This document shows, piece by piece, positions 1 to 8,941 of a stretch of 39,961 nt of DNA (its first letter is position 1; every line of letters begins with the position of its first letter). The translations under genes and the position numbers were made by a program. The notes beneath the pieces are model-generated. The model was not told the DNA's origin, did not search any database, and saw only the letters and a program-made list of their open reading frames with translations. Source of the DNA: Oscillospiraceae bacterium (lineage in GTDB: Bacteria; Bacillota; Clostridia; Oscillospirales; Acutalibacteraceae); the NCBI GenBank assembly GCA_015066365.1, contig SVON01000016.1:1-39961 (forward strand), read 5' to 3'.

Positions 1-1
1 C

Positions 2-265
2 ATCACCAGTGAGCCCGCCACCGCCACCTATGTCAAGAATGGCGCCACCGCCAAGGTGACCATCAAGGCTTCCGGCGATGGGCTGAAGTACACCTGGTAC
101 ATCAAGAACGCCAGCGGCACCAAGTACAGTAAGTCCTCTATCACCTCTTCCACCTACTCGGTGAAGATGAGCAACTCGGTGAATGGCCGCCGCATCTATT
201 GCGTGGTTACCGATAAGTACGGCAACAAGGTGCAGTCCAAGACCATGATCCTGAAAAAGAAATAA
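2..265 (+). CDS. C-terminal fragment of an Ig-like surface protein (5' truncated)
   Basis: The reading frame is open from base 2 to the TAA at 263-265, so the gene begins before the window. The 87 visible residues form one beta-rich module with the pattern KVTIKASGDGLKYTWYIK, then NGRRIYCVVTDKYGN, and end in a lysine-rich tail. This W...C spacing is typical of immunoglobulin-like repeats in large secreted or wall-bound proteins of Clostridia. Nothing after the module resembles an LPxTG sorting signal or an SLH domain, so any anchoring must lie upstream. A GTG at 56 could be read as a start, but the upstream frame codes for more of the same domain (TYVKNGATAKV), so it is internal. The exact protein cannot be named from this fragment. 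Confidence 0.75.
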   Translation: MTSEPATATYVKNGATAKVTIKASGDGLKYTWYIKNASGTKYSKSSITSSTYSVKMSNSVNGRRIYCVVTDKYGNKVQSKTMILKKK

Positions 266-278
266 GCATGCCTCATCG

Positions 279-309
279 AAAACCCCGGTCATTCGACCGG
301 GGTTTTCTT
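279..309 (+). terminator. Rho-independent terminator of the Ig-like protein gene
   Basis: A 12-bp stem (AAAACCCCGGTC with GACCGGGGTTTT, loop ATTC) is followed by a T-rich run, 14 bases after the stop codon. Confidence 0.9.
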
Positions 310-320
310 ATTTCTCCCTA

Positions 321-349
321 TTGATAATTGGCGCCTGGTCGTGTATAAT
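321..349 (+). promoter_or_regulatory. Promoter of fprA
   Basis: TTGATA (321-326) and TATAAT (344-349) are separated by 17 bases and end about 30 bases before the start codon. Confidence 0.75.
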
Positions 350-381
350 GGGATTAACCGAACCAAAACGAGGTGCTGATT

Positions 382-1533
382 GTGTATATTACGAAAGAGA
401 TTGCTTATATCGGGGTCAACGACCACGCCATTGACCTGTTTGAGGGGCAGTATGCCGTGCCGAATGGTATGGCGTACAATTCCTATGTTATCCTGGACGA
501 CAAGATCGCCGTGATGGACACGGTGGATGCCCGGTTTGTCACCGAGTGGCTCGGCAAGCTGTCCGAGGTGCTGGATGGTCGCACCCCGGATTATCTCATC
601 GTTCAGCACATGGAGCCGGATCACTCCTCCGGCATCGCCGCCTTTGCCAACGCCTATCCCGACGCCACCATCGTGGCCACCGCTAAGGCCTTTGCGATGA
701 TGGGGCAGTTTTTCGGCGACGACTACGCCGTCCGACGCATGGTGGTAGGCGAGGGGGACACCCTCTCTTTGGGCACCCACGCCCTTACCTTTGTCACCGC
801 CCCTATGGTGCATTGGCCGGAGGTGATGGTCACCTACGACAGCACCGACAAGGTGCTGTTCTCCGCCGATGGTTTTGGTAAGTTCGGTGCGCTGGACGTA
901 GAGGAGGATTGGGCCTGCGAAGCCCGCCGATATTATATCGGCATCGTGGGCAAATACGGCGCCCCGGTGCAGGCCCTGCTGAAAAAAGCCGCCGGGCTGG
1001 ATATCGCGGTTATCTGCCCCCTGCACGGTCCGGTGCTCACCGAGAATCTGGGCGATTATATCGGGTTGTACGATACCTGGTCTGCCTATCGCCCCGAGAG
1101 TGAGGGCGTGGCCATTGCCTATACCTCGGTCTACGGCAACACCAAAAAAGCGGTAGAGGAATTGGCCGCCCTGCTGGAGCAAAAGGGGGTCAAGGTGGCG
1201 CTGAGCGACCTGGCCCGGTGCGATATGGCCGAGGCGGTGGAGGATGCCTTCCGGTACGACCGGTTGGTGCTGGCCACCACCACCTATAATGCGGATATGT
1301 TTCCCTTTATGCGCACCTTTATCGACCATCTCACCGAGCGGAACTATCAGAACCGCCGGGTGGCCTTTATTGAGAACGGCAGTTGGGCGCCGATGGCCAC
1401 CAAGGTGATGCAGGGGATGCTGGAGAAGAGCAAGAACCTGACCTATTGTGCCCATTCCGTCCGCATCCTGTCCGCCCTCAATGAGGATAGCCGTGCCCAA
1501 CTGGCGGCGCTGGCGGAGGAGTTGTCTGAGTAA
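382..1533 (+). CDS. fprA: A-type flavoprotein FprA (flavodiiron O2/NO reductase)
   Basis: A cytoplasmic flavodiiron protein of 383 residues. It reduces O2 to water (or NO to N2O) with electrons from rubredoxin, as an oxygen-defence enzyme of anaerobes. The N-terminal half is a metallo-beta-lactamase-like domain with the diiron motif HMEPDH at residues 76-81 and further ligands in APMVHWPE, DGFG and LHGPV. The C-terminal third is a flavodoxin domain with the FMN-phosphate loop YTSVYGNT. No rubredoxin or NADH-oxidoreductase domain is fused. The GTG at 382 is preferred over the GTG at 373 because a GAGG ribosome site (370-373) sits 8 bases before it, and YITKEIAYIGVNDH then begins the protein as in family members. 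The likely electron donor, rubredoxin, is the next gene, 68 bases downstream. Confidence 0.95.
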   Translation: MYITKEIAYIGVNDHAIDLFEGQYAVPNGMAYNSYVILDDKIAVMDTVDARFVTEWLGKLSEVLDGRTPDYLIVQHMEPDHSSGIAAFANAYPDATIVATAKAFAMMGQFFGDDYAVRRMVVGEGDTLSLGTHALTFVTAPMVHWPEVMVTYDSTDKVLFSADGFGKFGALDVEEDWACEARRYYIGIVGKYGAPVQALLKKAAGLDIAVICPLHGPVLTENLGDYIGLYDTWSAYRPESEGVAIAYTSVYGNTKKAVEELAALLEQKGVKVALSDLARCDMAEAVEDAFRYDRLVLATTTYNADMFPFMRTFIDHLTERNYQNRRVAFIENGSWAPMATKVMQGMLEKSKNLTYCAHSVRILSALNEDSRAQLAALAEELSE

Positions 1534-1546
1534 TTGGGTCAAAAAC

Positions 1547-1559
1547 GGGTATTATACCC
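1547..1559. promoter_or_regulatory. Small perfect palindrome between fprA and rubredoxin
   Basis: GGGTATTATACCC is a perfect 6-bp inverted repeat around one base, placed 42 bases before the rubredoxin start. It could be an operator or a short RNA hairpin; no promoter hexamers are clearly paired with it. Confidence 0.3.
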
Positions 1560-1601
1560 AAAGGAAAACCATAATTTAGCTAGAAAAGGAGGTTTGTGCG
1601 T

Positions 1602-1760
1602 ATGAAGCAGTATGTGTGTGACGCCTGCGGCTGGGTGTATGACGAGGCCGCCGGCGCCCCCGATCTTGGTATCGCCCCCGGCACCAAGTTTGAAGATCTG
1701 CCGGAGGATTTTGCCTGTCCCCTGTGTGGCGTAGGCAAAGACCTGTTCTCTGAGGCGTAA
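1602..1760 (+). CDS. rd: Rubredoxin
   Basis: A 52-residue iron-sulfur-free Fe(Cys)4 electron carrier. The two ligand pairs are plain: CDACGWVYD starting at Cys6 and CPLCG near residue 39, the standard rubredoxin spacing. The total length is normal for the family. A strong AAAGGAGG (1585-1592) sits 9 bases before the ATG. The gene lies just after fprA with no terminator between them. In Moorella and other anaerobes rubredoxin passes electrons to FprA, so the pair probably works together in O2 or NO reduction. The NAD(P)H:rubredoxin reductase is not in this window. Confidence 0.96.
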   Translation: MKQYVCDACGWVYDEAAGAPDLGIAPGTKFEDLPEDFACPLCGVGKDLFSEA

Positions 1761-1770
1761 GAGACAAGCG

Positions 1771-1802
1771 GCCCCGGTGGACATCACCGGGGTCGTTTTT
1801 TT
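1771..1802 (+). terminator. Terminator after rubredoxin
   Basis: The stem GCCCCGGTG/CACCGGGGT with loop GACAT is followed by TCGTTTTTTT. It ends directly before the ribosome site of the next gene, so that gene may rely on read-through or on a promoter not recognised here. Confidence 0.85.
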
Positions 1803-1815
1803 AGGAGGATAAGTC

Positions 1816-2568
1816 ATGGAGTTAGTAGCCATTACCGCCCTGGGAGTGGGCGGAGCCACCGTATTCGGTGCGCTGTTAGGATTTGTATTTAAGAAGATTT
1901 CCCATCGGTTTTCGGACATCGTTCTATCCTTTGCCGCCGGCGTGATGCTGGCGGCGGCGGTGTTGGGTCTGGTGCTTCCCTCGCTGGGGGATGCCCCCGG
2001 CTGGCCGGAGCTATGGATGACCATAGCGGGCATTTTTGCCGGCGCGGTGTGTCTGAACCTGATGGATAAACTGGTGCCCCATCTGCACCGCCTGGCGGGG
2101 GCCGAGGATGAGGCGCACCCGGACGCCAAATTAGGCAAGGTGATGTTGTTCGTGGCGGCGATTGCCATACATAACCTGCCGGAGGGCATCGCTGCCGGTG
2201 TGGGCTTTGGCTCCGCCAACCTCCCCCAAGCCTTGGTGATCGCCGGCGGTATTGCCCTGCAGAATATCCCCGAGGGTATGGTGATCATCGGGCCGATGCT
2301 GGCCGCCGGGGTCAAGCCGGGGCGCACCTTTATGATCGCCGCCGCCACCGGTCTGGTGGAGATCCTCGGCACCTTTATCGGCTATTTCGCCGGCACCGCC
2401 TCGGAGACGGTGCTGCCCTTTGCCCTGGCCTTTGCCGGCGGCACCATGCTGTACGTCATCAGCGACGAGATGATCCCCGAGACCCACGCCCACGGCTCTC
2501 AGCGTGGCGCCACCTACGCCCTGTTGGTGGGCTTCTGCCTGATGCTGGCGGTGGATATTTTGTTGTAA
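1816..2568 (+). CDS. ZIP family metal transporter (ZupT/GufA-like)
   Basis: An inner-membrane divalent-metal (zinc, possibly iron or manganese) importer of 250 residues with about eight hydrophobic segments. The family metal-site motif IHNLPEG is present with His at residue 119, and the second half-site LQNIPEG follows about 30 residues later. A short acidic/histidine loop (PHLHRLAGAEDEAH) lies between helices 3 and 4, where ZIP proteins carry their variable metal-binding loop. AGGAGG is 7 bases before the ATG. The gene runs into the peroxiredoxin gene with 12 bases between stop and start, so the two are co-transcribed. Metal supply next to redox-defence genes suggests loading of metalloenzymes or Fenton control; substrate cannot be read from sequence. 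Confidence 0.9.
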   Translation: MELVAITALGVGGATVFGALLGFVFKKISHRFSDIVLSFAAGVMLAAAVLGLVLPSLGDAPGWPELWMTIAGIFAGAVCLNLMDKLVPHLHRLAGAEDEAHPDAKLGKVMLFVAAIAIHNLPEGIAAGVGFGSANLPQALVIAGGIALQNIPEGMVIIGPMLAAGVKPGRTFMIAAATGLVEILGTFIGYFAGTASETVLPFALAFAGGTMLYVISDEMIPETHAHGSQRGATYALLVGFCLMLAVDILL

Positions 2569-2580
2569 GGAGTGTGTGCT

Positions 2581-3036
2581 ATGCGATTAGAGGTGGGACA
2601 AAAAGCCCCGGATTTCACCCTGCCGGATAAGGACGGCAAGCCGGTCTCTTTGTCGGATTTTGCCGGCAAAAAGGTGGTGCTGTATTTCTATCCCCGGGAT
2701 AACACCCCCGGTTGCACCCGCCAGGCCTGCGCCTTCGCCTTTCACTACGCCGAGTTTGCCCGCCGGGGCATCGAGGTGATCGGCATCAGCAAGGACTCGG
2801 TGGAAAGCCATCGGAAATTTGCCGAGAAGCACGGGCTGAATTTCATTCTGCTTTCCGACCCGGAGCGGGACGCCATTGAGAAATACGGCGTCTGGCAAGA
2901 GAAAAAGATGGCCGGCAAGGTGGGGATGGGCGTGGTGCGCACCACCTACGTCATCGACGAGCAGGGCGTGATCCAGGCTGTGATGCCCAAGGTGAAACCC
3001 GACACCAACGCGGCGGAGATATTGGAAATGGTGTGA
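2581..3036 (+). CDS. bcp: Thiol peroxidase of the Bcp/PrxQ type
   Basis: A 151-residue thioredoxin-fold peroxidase that reduces H2O2 and organic hydroperoxides using thioredoxin. The active-site stretch [12 protein letters not shown] places the peroxidatic Cys at residue 45 and the resolving Cys at residue 50, the same numbering as E. coli Bcp. The N-terminal [11 protein letters not shown] and the downstream [11 protein letters not shown] are typical. A GTG at 2572 is in frame but overlaps the AAGGAG ribosome site (2567-2572), so the ATG at 2581 is the start. A thioredoxin reductase gene is present at 25964. Confidence 0.95.
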   Translation: MRLEVGQKAPDFTLPDKDGKPVSLSDFAGKKVVLYFYPRDNTPGCTRQACAFAFHYAEFARRGIEVIGISKDSVESHRKFAEKHGLNFILLSDPERDAIEKYGVWQEKKMAGKVGMGVVRTTYVIDEQGVIQAVMPKVKPDTNAAEILEMV

Positions 3037-3053
3037 ATTTAGAAACCAAAATT

Positions 3054-3085
3054 AACCCGGCGGTTTCGTGTGACCGCCGGGTTTT
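3054..3085 (+). terminator. Terminator after bcp
   Basis: Stem AACCCGGCGGT/ACCGCCGGGTT with an 8-base loop and a short T tract. Confidence 0.85.
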
Positions 3086-3092
3086 GCTGTGT

Positions 3093-3116
3093 GTGGCGTG
3101 AGATGAGCCACGCCAC
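3093..3116. other. GC-rich hairpin in the spacer before the second ZIP gene
   Basis: GTGGCGTG (3093-3100) pairs with CACGCCAC (3109-3116). A second small hairpin, GGGAG/CTCCC, lies about 20 bases further on. The rest of 3117-3241 shows no clear promoter; an AT-rich TATACT at 3218-3223 has no matching -35. The function is unknown, and this could be remnant repeat DNA. Confidence 0.4.
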
Positions 3117-3241
3117 CCCCCGCCGAGGAGGGGAGTCCTCCCGGGTGGAACGACCGCAGAAACGGTAAAACCCATAAACCAAATCCAAGAATCCGGCACC
3201 TCAAGGCAAACAGAAAATATACTGTATTTAGGAGGTGCGGT

Positions 3242-4045
3242 ATGGATAAGTTTGTCCTGATGGCACTGGCGGCAACCCTGGGGACGTGGTTTGTGACGGC
3301 TCTGGGTGCCGCCACGGTGGTCTTTTTTACGTCCCCTAACCCAAAAGGGTTAAACGTTATGCTCGGGTTTGCGGCGGGTGTTATGATCGCGGCCAGTTTT
3401 TGGTCTTTGCTGCAGCCGGCGATCGAGCGTGCAGAAACGGCATCCAAGCTGCCGCCGTACTTTGTGGCGACGGTTGGGTTTTTGCTTGGCGCTTTATTCA
3501 TGTGGCTATCCGACAAGATCGTTGCTCTTGCCAGAAGAAACACAGGCATCCCACGGGGCAAGCCCAACGAACGGATGCATCGCATTGTTATGTTGATCCT
3601 CTCCATCACCCTGCACAACATACCGGAGGGATTGGCGGTAGGGGTTGCCTTTGGTGCCCTGCAAGGAAACGGTTATGGAACGGAGAGCCTGATGGGGGCC
3701 ATTTCTGTGGCGGTAGGCATCGGTCTGCAGAATTTTCCGGAGGGGGCCGCGGTTTCTGTTCCGTTGAGAAGAGAAGGGTATTCCCGAAAAAAGAGCTTTC
3801 TGTTGGGCCAGGCTTCCGGCGCGGTAGAGCCGATTGCCGGCGTGATGGGTGCCCTGCTGGTGGTTTATGTGGAAGCGTTCTTGCCTTACGCCCTCTCCTT
3901 TGCCGCCGGGGCAATGATCCTGGTTGCTGTGCACGAATTGATCCCGGAATGCCAGAGCAACCAAAAGGCCTGGCCGTATTCGGCCACCATGGGCATTGTG
4001 CTCGGGTTTGCGACCATGATGCTGTTGGATGTGATGCTGGGCTGA
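3242..4045 (+). CDS. ZIP family metal transporter, second paralog (GufA-like)
   Basis: A 267-residue membrane transporter of divalent metals with eight predicted helices. The metal site appears as LHNIPEG (His125) and LQNFPEG. A basic loop (LARRNTGIPRGKPNERMHR) separates helices 3 and 4, in place of the His/Asp loop seen in the paralog at 1816, so the two may differ in metal or affinity. Its GC content is visibly lower and its codon use less biased than its neighbours, for instance AAAAGAGC and TTTTTTACG runs, which may reflect separate acquisition. The ATG follows AGGAGG by 6 bases. It sits alone between bcp's terminator and a long non-coding stretch. Confidence 0.9.
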   Translation: MDKFVLMALAATLGTWFVTALGAATVVFFTSPNPKGLNVMLGFAAGVMIAASFWSLLQPAIERAETASKLPPYFVATVGFLLGALFMWLSDKIVALARRNTGIPRGKPNERMHRIVMLILSITLHNIPEGLAVGVAFGALQGNGYGTESLMGAISVAVGIGLQNFPEGAAVSVPLRREGYSRKKSFLLGQASGAVEPIAGVMGALLVVYVEAFLPYALSFAAGAMILVAVHELIPECQSNQKAWPYSATMGIVLGFATMMLLDVMLG

Positions 4046-4082
4046 CACAAGGCCGCAGATGCCCCTCGCCAACATAAATAAA

Positions 4083-4105
4083 AACCACGCGATAGTCGCG
4101 TGGTT
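4083..4105. terminator. Hairpin after the second ZIP gene
   Basis: AACCACGCG/CGCGTGGTT with loop ATAGT. There is no T run on the plus side, while AAATAAAAA precedes it, so it resembles a terminator better on the minus strand. It may stop either direction weakly. Confidence 0.45.
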
Positions 4106-4173
4106 GGAAAGAGCTTTAGCGATGAACAGAAAAAGCACAATCTTAAAAAGGAGTAGAGGGTAAACTATGCCTT

Positions 4174-4287
4174 GCCTCCCTCTGATGAGGGAGGTGGATT
4201 TTTGCGAAGCAAAAAGACGGAGGGAGAGAAAACGAAAGACTACCCCTCAGTCGGCTGTCGCCGACAGCTCCCCTGACAAGGGGAGCC
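4174..4287 (+). repeat. MITE-like palindromic repeat, copy 1
   Basis: A composite of two hairpin units: GCCTCCCTC...GACGGAGGGAG, then CCCCTCAGTC...CGACAGCTCCC...GGGGAGCC. The outer ends are near-inverted repeats (GCCTCCCTC and GGGGAGCC). The same two units in the same order, reverse-complemented and with a longer spacer, occur at 27819-28001. Short reading frames inside are by-products of the palindromes and are not called as genes. Confidence 0.75.
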
Positions 4288-4411
4288 TGCAAAGATTTGC
4301 AATCCGTTTACGGGTCGCCGATCACCATTGCATGGCTGGCAGGCCAATAAAAAGCGCACTTGTGCGCGGCCAGTAGCATTAGGGCTATGCTGAGCAGAGC
4401 TCTAAAATGAA

Positions 4412-4437
4412 ATACCCCCCGCTATGCGGGGGGGATT
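4412..4437 (-). terminator. Distal hairpin of the tRNA-Pro module
   Basis: CCCCCCGC/GCGGGGGG around a TAT loop. On the minus strand it lies 5 bases after the CCA of the truncated tRNA-Pro copy and is followed by TATTTCATTTT, as a tRNA terminator would be. Confidence 0.65.
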
Positions 4438-4442
4438 ATTAT

Positions 4443-4468
4443 TTGGTCGAGATGACAGGATGTTGAAC
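4443..4468 (-). pseudogene. Truncated tRNA-Pro copy: T-arm, acceptor strand and CCA
   Basis: Plus-strand 4443-4461 is identical over 19 bases to 4721-4739 of the intact tRNA-Pro and continues into the T-loop with a one-base insertion (GGATGTTGAAC against GGATTTGAAC). Only the 3' end is present, with no anticodon arm. It is preceded (minus-strand sense) by GCGCAAAACCAG and followed by a hairpin. Confidence 0.8.
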
Positions 4469-4495
4469 TGGTTTTGCGCTGAGGTGGTGTGGGTT

Positions 4496-4511
4496 GATTT
4501 GAACCTGCGGC
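4496..4511 (-). pseudogene. Second tRNA-Pro fragment: variable loop and T-arm
   Basis: GATTTGAACCTGCGGC is identical to 4737-4752 within tRNA-Pro. It lies at the end of the repeat body and is separated from the acceptor-end copy by 27 bases containing GCGCAAAAC. Confidence 0.75.
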
Positions 4512-4690
4512 TACCGTTTGCGGTGCCCGAAATGCGTATGCTCGCTTTTGCTTCGCCGCATTTCGACCGCGGCACAAGGCTACGCCCTCCCTTTTTCCGC
4601 CACCGGCGGCGGTCGGGCTCGCCACCTCGTCCCTCACTTTGTTCGGGGTTCGGCGCCGTAGGTTCCACCCGCTAACTACAAGCAAGAGAA
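4512..4690 (-). repeat. Body of the tRNA-Pro-adjacent repeat module
   Basis: About 180 bases between the tRNA-Pro terminator and the tRNA fragments. Bases 4514-4612 align with 39301-39398 beside tRNA-Asn, including the exact blocks GCGGTGCCCGAAATGCG and CCGCCACCGGCGGC. Within it CGAAATGCG (4528-4536) pairs with CGCATTTCG (4557-4565), flanked by GTGCC/GGCAC, so it can fold as RNA or cruciform. No convincing gene or ribosome site is present. Confidence 0.7.
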
Positions 4691-4715
4691 AGAGCACCCA
4701 CAAGGTGGGTGCTCT
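4691..4715 (-). terminator. Terminator of tRNA-Pro
   Basis: An 11-bp perfect stem AGAGCACCCAC/GTGGGTGCTCT, loop AAG, directly after the tRNA in minus-strand sense. T-rich sequence flanks both sides. Confidence 0.85.
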
Positions 4716-4721
4716 TTTTCT

Positions 4722-4798
<77 letters not shown>

Positions 4799-4819
4799 TT
4801 ATCCTCTCAAAGCCTACTT

Positions 4820-4848
4820 ATTATAGTATGCTCCCGGGGGTTTGTCAA
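4820..4848 (-). promoter_or_regulatory. Promoter of tRNA-Pro
   Basis: On the minus strand TTGACA (4848-4843) and TATAAT (4825-4820) are spaced by 17 bases, about 22 bases before the tRNA. Confidence 0.9.
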
Positions 4849-4888
4849 TGCTTTTTTGCAGTTTTCCGAGGAAATGGGGAAGTTTCCG

Positions 4889-4918
4889 TTGACAAAATCC
4901 CCTCGTAAGGGGTATAAT
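4889..4918 (+). promoter_or_regulatory. Promoter of glnN with an inverted repeat in the spacer
   Basis: TTGACA (4889-4894) and TATAAT (4913-4918), spacing 18. The spacer carries CCCCTCGTAAGGGG (4899-4912), a 5-bp dyad with a 4-base centre that could bind a repressor. Confidence 0.85.
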
Positions 4919-4959
4919 TTCAGTAATTTTTTAACAAACCCAAGGGGAGTGATCGCGGT

Positions 4960-7059
<2,100 letters not shown>

Positions 7060-7067
7060 AACCGGCG

Positions 7068-7229
7068 TATTTTCGCTTATACAGCGTCAAAATGCTCGGA
7101 AATACACCCGGTATTTCCTCCGCTTTTTCCTTGTCTAAGCAAAAATCCGCTCGGTTTTTATACAGCGTCAAAATACTCGGAAACACACCCGGCGTTCCTG
7201 TCGCCTGCCTCATTTAAGCAAAAAGCCCC
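7068..7229 (+). repeat. Two tandem 81-bp repeats after glnN
   Basis: TATACAGCGTCAAAAT at 7078 recurs at 7159. Each unit continues with CTCGGAAA(T/C)ACACCCGG and ends in TAAGCAAAAA. The first unit resembles 31021-31110 between hisF and hisA in layout (ATTTTCGCT...CTCG..AATAC...CCTTG). The 7060-7466 interval otherwise holds only the terminator and the next promoter. Confidence 0.8.
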
Positions 7230-7264
7230 GTGCTTTTCCGAAAAAAGACGTATCTTTCGTTATC

Positions 7265-7305
7265 AAAAACCGCCTTGGGAGAGATCGCCCAAGGCGGTTT
7301 TTCTA
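7265..7305 (+). terminator. Terminator after glnN
   Basis: Stem AAAAACCGCCTTGGG with CCCAAGGCGGTTTTT, followed by TCTATTTTTT. Confidence 0.9.
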
Positions 7306-7377
7306 TTTTTTGCGGGCAGAATTTTCCGCTGTTGGCCGGGTGTGCAGGGGTCATCCTATTACATGTATAAATAGGGA

Positions 7378-7406
7378 TTGCAAAATCCGTCGCTTTGTGC
7401 TATAAT
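7378..7406 (+). promoter_or_regulatory. Promoter of the polysaccharide operon
   Basis: TTGCAA (7378-7383) and TATAAT (7401-7406) with 17-base spacing, about 60 bases before the first start codon. Confidence 0.8.
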
Positions 7407-7466
7407 TACTATGTTTTTCTATGTCCACGATGTTGAATGCCCCAAAAGGCAAGGAGAATCAAACGG

Positions 7467-8906
7467 ATGGAACAGGATAAAAATAAAGTTTCACAGCCGG
7501 AGAACCCCTCCTCAAACGAGCCGGAGAACCGGGGCGCAGAAGCGCCGGAGGCGGTCTCTCGCCGGGGAGGTCTCTGCCGTTTGTTCAGAAAGAACGAGCC
7601 TGAGAAGGTGACCGAACCCCGAAAACCTCTGACCCGGCGGCAACGCTGGCTGGTGGCGGCGCTGGTGGGGCTGTGCCTCGCGGTGGCCGGTCTGGCGGTG
7701 TATCTGTGGTTGTGGGGTCGTCCCCTGATCCCCCGCAATACCAGCGACGTGTATCGCTGGGTGATGGCGTGGGGTATGCTGGCGATGGCCGGCGGCCTCT
7801 CTCTGCTGGTGGGCGGTCTGACGCTGACACAGCGGCAAAAGGTGAAGAAGTGGGTGGCGATCGTGGGTGCCCTGATCCTACTGGGTGGTCTGAGTATGAT
7901 CACGTGGGAGTGGTGGGGCACGCAGGTGGCCATCCCCATCGCCGAGAACGTCCATCAGGAAGAAAAGTTGGACGGAGACGAGGTGGCGGCCAACCCGGAT
8001 CTGACCCCATCCCGCGACCCGCAGGGCAACCTGCCGGAGCAGGGGGTGGTCAGCGTCGCTCTGTTCGGCATCGACCAGGACAAGGGGTCGGTGGGCCGTT
8101 CGGACGCGGTGATGATCGTGTCGCTGGATCGGGCCCATAACAAAATCAAGTTAGCCTCGCTGGATCGGGACAGCCTGGTGGCCATCGACGGTCACGGCGA
8201 GGAAAAGCTGACCCACGCCTGGGCCTACGGGCAGGGCAAACTGGCGGTCAAGACCCTCAATCAGAATTTTGACCTGAATATTACCGAATACGCCTACGTG
8301 AATTTTTCGGAGTTCACCAGCGCGATCGACTATCTGGGGGGCGTTTATCTGGACATCACCCCGGAGGAGCTTGCCTATACCAACGCCTGCTGGATCGACT
8401 GGGTGGCGGAATACGGCGACTGGGAAACCCCCAAGGTGCCGGGTACCGGACGACAGCTGCTCAACGGGGCGCAGGCGCTGACCTATGCCCGCAACCGTTC
8501 CGACGGCACCGGCCAGCGCGCCTCCCGTCACCGGGAGGTGCTGTCTGCGATGATGGACAGCGTCAAGCGGCAGTTTGTGTTTCAGTGGCCCGCCACCATC
8601 GGCCGGCTGCTGAATCTGTGCCACACCACCCTGACCCCCGAGGAGATCGTGGAGCTGGGTATGTGGGCGCTGAAGGAGTCCCCCACCATCGAAACCATGA
8701 TCCTGCCCACCGCCGAGTTAAAGGCGTGGGGCGGTGTGTTGGATAACGAGCGGGGCTGGGTTCGTGTGTACGACCTTAAGGCCGCCGCGGCCATCCTGCA
8801 CGAGTTTTTGTACGATACCGAGGAGCCTCTCCCGCAGGAGGGGACCACCGAAGAGATAGAACCGACCGACCACGACCAACAAGCAACCACCTCCGTCACC
8901 GAATGA
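7467..8906 (+). CDS. LytR-CpsA-Psr (LCP) family glycopolymer ligase, paralog 1
   Basis: A 479-residue membrane protein of the LCP family, whose members move lipid-linked wall polysaccharides or teichoic acids onto peptidoglycan. A basic, proline-rich cytoplasmic head (1-60) precedes three hydrophobic segments (about 61-83, 96-120, 129-147). The LCP domain follows outside the membrane from about 190, with VALFGIDQ, GRSDAVMIVSLD, LASLDRDSLVAI and the late NGAQALTYARNR plus RQREVL-like RHREVL. Three membrane spans instead of one is unusual. The start at 7467 is set by AAGGAG (7451-7456); an upstream ATG at 7437 lacks a ribosome site. A very similar gene follows, and the operon continues with sugar-transfer genes, supporting surface-polymer attachment. 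Confidence 0.9.
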   Translation: MEQDKNKVSQPENPSSNEPENRGAEAPEAVSRRGGLCRLFRKNEPEKVTEPRKPLTRRQRWLVAALVGLCLAVAGLAVYLWLWGRPLIPRNTSDVYRWVMAWGMLAMAGGLSLLVGGLTLTQRQKVKKWVAIVGALILLGGLSMITWEWWGTQVAIPIAENVHQEEKLDGDEVAANPDLTPSRDPQGNLPEQGVVSVALFGIDQDKGSVGRSDAVMIVSLDRAHNKIKLASLDRDSLVAIDGHGEEKLTHAWAYGQGKLAVKTLNQNFDLNITEYAYVNFSEFTSAIDYLGGVYLDITPEELAYTNACWIDWVAEYGDWETPKVPGTGRQLLNGAQALTYARNRSDGTGQRASRHREVLSAMMDSVKRQFVFQWPATIGRLLNLCHTTLTPEEIVELGMWALKESPTIETMILPTAELKAWGGVLDNERGWVRVYDLKAAAAILHEFLYDTEEPLPQEGTTEEIEPTDHDQQATTSVTE

Positions 8907-8941
8907 CGGCTTGACCCATTGGAAAGGAAGCGTTTACGTTT

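Noticed and set aside
289-1542. Long minus-strand open frame opposite fprA
   Set aside because: It is a codon-bias shadow of a well-identified gene. The same applies to large antisense frames opposite glnN (5488-6933), the second LCP gene (8582-10450), nrdD (23497-26016) and citrate synthase (28244-29395); none has a ribosome site or recognisable domain.
3195-3223. Promoter for the second ZIP gene
   Set aside because: TATACT at 3218 lacks a -35 partner, and a start point there would fall inside the ribosome site.
4167-4376. Possible 69-residue gene after the second ZIP transporter
   Set aside because: Most of it is the palindromic MITE; the upstream AAAGGAG is 14 or more bases from the ATG and the protein is Arg/Lys low complexity.
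4443-4511. Phage or integrative-element attL/attR at tRNA-Pro
   Set aside because: There is no integrase or cargo gene between the tRNA and its partial copies, and the distance is under 300 bp. A remnant cannot be excluded but is not favoured.
4402-4703. Small minus-strand frames with RRRWR and LVPRSK-type translations, also at 39220-39496
   Set aside because: The two loci translate alike because they are copies of the same repeat body. Frames include terminator and tRNA sequence and lack ribosome sites.
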